The notes beneath the pieces were generated by a model, which saw nothing but the letters and a program-made list of their open reading frames with translations, did not search any database and was not told where the DNA came from. A DNA stretch of 8,609 nucleotides from positions 1 through 8,609 of the forward strand of contig JASFOS010000091.1 in assembly GCA_050116415.1 (NCBI GenBank), read 5' to 3'. The position numbers and the translations under genes were made by a program. Origin of the DNA: JARRJY01 sp050116415. GTDB taxonomy: Bacteria > Pseudomonadota > Gammaproteobacteria > UBA6429 > Thiohalophilaceae. Positions within the stretch are counted from its first letter, which is position 1. Each line of letters opens with the position of its first letter. Shown here one piece after another: positions 6,171 to 8,609 of this stretch.

Positions 6171-6197
6171 TAAAAAAAGCGGCTAACAAGCCGCTTT
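6171..6197 (-). terminator. Intrinsic terminator ending the cco transcript
   Basis: AAAGCGGCT (6176-6184) pairs with AGCCGCTTT (6189-6197) around a 4-base loop. On the minus strand the hairpin is followed by a run of T (complement of the A-run at 6172-6178), the arrangement of an intrinsic terminator. It lies 27 bp beyond the stop of the 34-residue ORF and separates the cco genes from the VWA operon. Read on the plus strand, the T-run is weaker and no gene needs it. Confidence 0.9.
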
Positions 6198-6223
6198 CTT
6201 TAGTTTTTAAAGCTGTTTTCAGT

Positions 6224-6328
6224 CTAGCCAGCCAGGAGCACTGACAAAAAACTGAACCAGGCGAATGCTACCAACCCCACGATAAGCACCATGGGAAAAT
6301 TCTGGAAAGTGAACATTTCTTTCATCAT
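6224..6328 (-). CDS. Small 34-residue single-helix membrane protein in the cco cluster
   Basis: The ORF starts MMKEMFTFQNFPMVLI and ends FLSVLLAG with a TAG. Residues from about 12 to the end form one strongly hydrophobic helix (VLIVGLVAFAWFSFLSVLL). The first ATG has an AGG ribosome-site core with a 6-base gap, and a second ATG follows directly. It begins 75 bp after the ccoS stop, and the next terminator lies 27 bp beyond its own stop, which places it on the cco transcript. Small single-helix subunits (CcoQ, CcoM) are known in cbb3 oxidases, but this sequence is not recognised as either. An oxidase accessory role is inferred only from position and shape. Confidence 0.6.
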   Translation of the reverse strand: MMKEMFTFQNFPMVLIVGLVAFAWFSFLSVLLAG

Positions 6329-6347
6329 TGGTTACCTGTGATTTTGA

Positions 6348-6360
6348 GCCAATAATTGGC
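6348..6360. repeat. Inverted repeat between ccoS and the small membrane ORF
   Basis: GCCAAT and ATTGGC are separated by a single A, giving a perfect 13-bp dyad, 20 bp upstream of the small ORF's start. It does not match the FNR box (TTGAT-N4-ATCAA). It may be an operator, an RNA hairpin protecting the 3' end of the ccoS message, or chance. Confidence 0.3.
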
Positions 6361-6403
6361 CTTGAAAATTCATAAACTGGGCGCAATTTTAGCAAATTCT
6401 TAT

Positions 6404-6607
6404 TTACTCTGCATCCGGCTTTTGCGCCTCGCGATCCTTGTTTTTTTCGCGATGCGGGATTCGCGGGTCATCATCATCCATCAGGATACGGTGGGCGGGG
6501 CCTTCAAGATCATCGAACTGGCCGCTTCGCACCGCCCACAGAAAACCCCAGATGGCAACGCCCAGCAACACCAGGCCCAGCGGTATTAACAAAAATAAAA
6601 TTTCCAT
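6404..6607 (-). CDS. ccoS: cbb3-type cytochrome oxidase assembly protein CcoS
   Basis: This 67-residue protein has the full CcoS pattern. A membrane helix (about 3-25) is followed directly by AVRSGQFDDLEGPAHRILMDDDD (residues about 25-47), the family hallmark, and then a charged variable tail. CcoS is needed for maturation of cbb3 oxidase, in particular cofactor insertion into the catalytic subunit CcoN in organisms where it was tested. It starts 3 bp after the ccoI stop, so the two are cotranscribed and probably translationally coupled. Confidence 0.97.
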   Translation of the reverse strand: MEILFLLIPLGLVLLGVAIWGFLWAVRSGQFDDLEGPAHRILMDDDDPRIPHREKNKDREAQKPDAE

Positions 6608-6610
6608 ATG

Positions 6611-8609
6611 CTATGTAACCCCTGTCAGCGCGCGTTGCGCCCTCTCTTTGCGTTGCTGCTGATTGTCTACATTTAAGCGTAATGCATTAAGGACCACAAT
6701 CAATGAACTGGCTGACATCCCGATCGCTGCCATCCAGGGTGCCACGAACCCCATCGCCGCTAATGGTAGCGCCACCAGGTTATAGCCAACGGCCCACAAC
6801 AGGTTCTGACGAATAATCCTCAGGGTCTGTCTCGCCCGCTTAACCGCTTCGGGCAAGTGCAATAGATGCTGGGATAATAACACCATATCCGAGGTAGCTT
6901 GTGCCAGCTGGGTGCCGCCCCCCATTGCCAACGATACCTGGGCGCCGGCCAGGACCGGCGCATCATTCACCCCGTCGCCCACCATGGCGATTATCGCGCC
7001 CTGCTGTTGTAACGCATTGACATGCCTGAGTTTTCCTTCCGGCGTCTGGCGTGCCGCCCAGTGCTCCAGGCCCAGGGTTTGCGCTACCTGTTGCACGGCG
7101 GCTTCACCGTCACCGCTCAATAATTCAACCTGCAAACCGAGCTCATTGAGCTGCCTGATGGCTTCCAGGGCCTCGCTGCGCAGGGTATCGGCGAACTCGA
7201 ACACGCACAGTACCTGCTGCTCATTGGCCAGCCATATTTGGCTGGTGGTGGAGGCTTCCTGTATGGAAAATTGCGGGTGCCATTGCTGGATGTATTTCTC
7301 CTGGCCGATGCGGTAGCGCTGGCCGCTTATCCGGCCTTCGATGCCCATCCCGGGCATCGCCACGACCGCCTCGGCTTTGCAGGACGCGGGCAAGGCCGCC
7401 AGCATCTGCCCGATGGGGTGTTCCGAATCCTGCTCCAGCGCCGAGGCAATCTCGCGACAGGCTTGCTCATCCTTGTCACCCAGGATAACAACCTGCTCCA
7501 GGCCAAGATGCCCCGTGGTCACGGTACCGGTTTTATCCAGGATTATGTGGGTGGCGCGGGCCAGGGTTTCCAGCGCATGGCCACGGGTGGTCAGCACACC
7601 CAGGCGCGTCAGGCTGCCGGTGGCCGCGGTCATCGCCGCGGGTGTGGCCAGTGATAGCGCACAGGGACAGGTTACCACCAGTACGGAAATGACGACCCAT
7701 AACGCGTCATCCGGGTTAATCTGCCACCAGGTATAGCCTACTCCCCCTGCCACCAGCAGCAAGGCCGCCACAAACCAGCTGGCTACCTTGTCGGCCAGGG
7801 TGGCAATCGCCGGTTTTTCCGATTGGGCCCTGTCCAGTAGCCGCTGGATCGCGGCCAGCACGGTATCCTCGCCAATTTTTTCCACACGGATTCGAATCGG
7901 ACTTTCCACGTTGACGGTACCGCCAGTGACCGGCTCGCCTTCGGCACGTGTTAAGGGCAGGCTCTCACCCGTGAGTAAGGACTCATCAACCGAGCTTTGG
8001 CCAGCAAGGATCACGCCATCCGCCGGAATGCTTTCACCGGGGCGTATTCTGACTTCATCGCCGGGCCGCAACTCGTTTACCGGCACGGTTTCTTCTTCAT
8101 CGTCACGAATCCGCGTGGCCATCGCTGGCAGCAGTTTTACCAGTTCCTCGGCAGCCTGGCCGGCTCGCTGGCGGGCTCCCATCTCCAGGAAACGCCCGGC
8201 GAGCAGGAAAAAAGTGAACATGGTGACCGAGTCAAAGTAGACTTCACCGGTGTTCAGCATCGTGGCCCATAGACTGGCCAGAAATGCGCCGCCGATAGCC
8301 AGGGCAACCGGCACATCCATGCCCAGTTGTTTGCGTTTCAGGTCACGTATCGCACCAACAAAAAACGGCCGCGCAGAATACACCACCACCGGGCTCGCAA
8401 TCAGCAAGCTGATCCAGCGGAAAAAATGTTCCAGGTTGGATTCCATGCCATGGTATTCGCCGGCATACAACGCCACCGCCAGCATCATCACCTGCATGGC
8501 CCCCAGGCCGGCCACCGCCAGGCGCTTCAATGCCTGGCCACGTTCTTTTTTGTAGACTTGCTCCTGGCGGCCGGTATCAAACGGATGCGCGATATACCCG
8601 ATCGCGGCG
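6611..8609 (-). CDS. ccoI: Copper-translocating P-type ATPase CcoI/FixI, N-terminus missing
   Basis: About 665 residues are visible and the frame runs open through the right edge. CcoI moves Cu(I) across the inner membrane for assembly of the CuB centre of cbb3 oxidase. All eight membrane helices appear to be present. Motifs in order are: TGES (codons near 7965-7975), the ion-binding CPC in TM6 (near 7659-7671), the phosphorylated Asp in DKTGT (7521-7538), the nucleotide-binding HPIGQ, GDGVNDAP (near 6960-6985), Tyr-Asn in TM7 (GYNLVALP) and MSASS in TM8. These are the residues expected of a P1B-type Cu(I) ATPase. The missing part (perhaps 140-160 residues by comparison with full CcoI proteins) should hold the heavy-metal-associated domain. 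The in-frame TTG at 8530 is not a start, because CcoI-like sequence (IGYIAHPFDTGRQEQ) continues upstream of it. Confidence 0.96.
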   Translation of the reverse strand, partial: AAIGYIAHPFDTGRQEQVYKKERGQALKRLAVAGLGAMQVMMLAVALYAGEYHGMESNLEHFFRWISLLIASPVVVYSARPFFVGAIRDLKRKQLGMDVPVALAIGGAFLASLWATMLNTGEVYFDSVTMFTFFLLAGRFLEMGARQRAGQAAEELVKLLPAMATRIRDDEEETVPVNELRPGDEVRIRPGESIPADGVILAGQSSVDESLLTGESLPLTRAEGEPVTGGTVNVESPIRIRVEKIGEDTVLAAIQRLLDRAQSEKPAIATLADKVASWFVAALLLVAGGVGYTWWQINPDDALWVVISVLVVTCPCALSLATPAAMTAATGSLTRLGVLTTRGHALETLARATHIILDKTGTVTTGHLGLEQVVILGDKDEQACREIASALEQDSEHPIGQMLAALPASCKAEAVVAMPGMGIEGRISGQRYRIGQEKYIQQWHPQFSIQEASTTSQIWLANEQQVLCVFEFADTLRSEALEAIRQLNELGLQVELLSGDGEAAVQQVAQTLGLEHWAARQTPEGKLRHVNALQQQGAIIAMVGDGVNDAPVLAGAQVSLAMGGGTQLAQATSDMVLLSQHLLHLPEAVKRARQTLRIIRQNLLWAVGYNLVALPLAAMGFVAPWMAAIGMSASSLIVVLNALRLNVDNQQQRKERAQRALTGVT

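Noticed and set aside
6348..6360. FNR box for oxygen control of the small membrane ORF
   Set aside because: The dyad is GCCAAT-A-ATTGGC and lacks the TTGAT-N4-ATCAA pattern, so it is listed only as an inverted repeat.
6611..8530. ccoI starting at the TTG at 8530
   Set aside because: The frame is open to the window edge and the upstream residues are CcoI-like, so the true start lies outside the window.

Overview
The window looks like chromosomal DNA of a gammaproteobacterium that probably respires at low oxygen. This rests on a clear gammaproteobacterial heat-shock sigma factor (RpoH) downstream of ftsE-ftsX, and on the assembly genes ccoI and ccoS of a cbb3-type cytochrome oxidase. Base composition is moderate and even across the genes. 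I see no insertion sequence, phage gene, tRNA, rRNA or CRISPR array. I cannot name a genus.

Plus strand, 1-3537. The tail of ftsE overlaps ftsX; together they form the ABC-type complex that links septum formation to cell-wall hydrolysis. In E. coli rpoH follows ftsX directly. Here a diguanylate cyclase response regulator (REC-REC-GGDEF) sits between them, and its first receiver domain has lost the phosphoacceptor aspartate. rpoH follows after a short promoter region and ends at a strong hairpin terminator.

The rpoH promoter is the most striking part of the window. Within 46 bp (2558-2603) three signals are interleaved: a consensus-like sigma-E promoter, a CIRCE operator for the heat-shock repressor HrcA matching 16 of 18 arm positions, and a sigma-70 promoter with an extended -10. 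If functional, envelope stress (sigma-E) and cytoplasmic chaperone load (HrcA/GroEL) would meet on the gene for the master heat-shock sigma factor.

Minus strand, 8609-3535. The cbb3 assembly genes ccoI (copper-transporting P-type ATPase, N-terminus outside the window) and ccoS are 3 bp apart. They are followed by a 34-residue single-helix membrane ORF and a minus-strand terminator. Below this lies a separate two-gene operon. Its first gene encodes an exported von Willebrand factor A protein with a C-terminal membrane anchor. Its second gene, overlapping by ATGA, encodes an unrecognised membrane-anchored coiled-coil protein. Their opposite topologies suggest a partnership across the inner membrane. 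This operon converges on rpoH and shares its bidirectional terminator.
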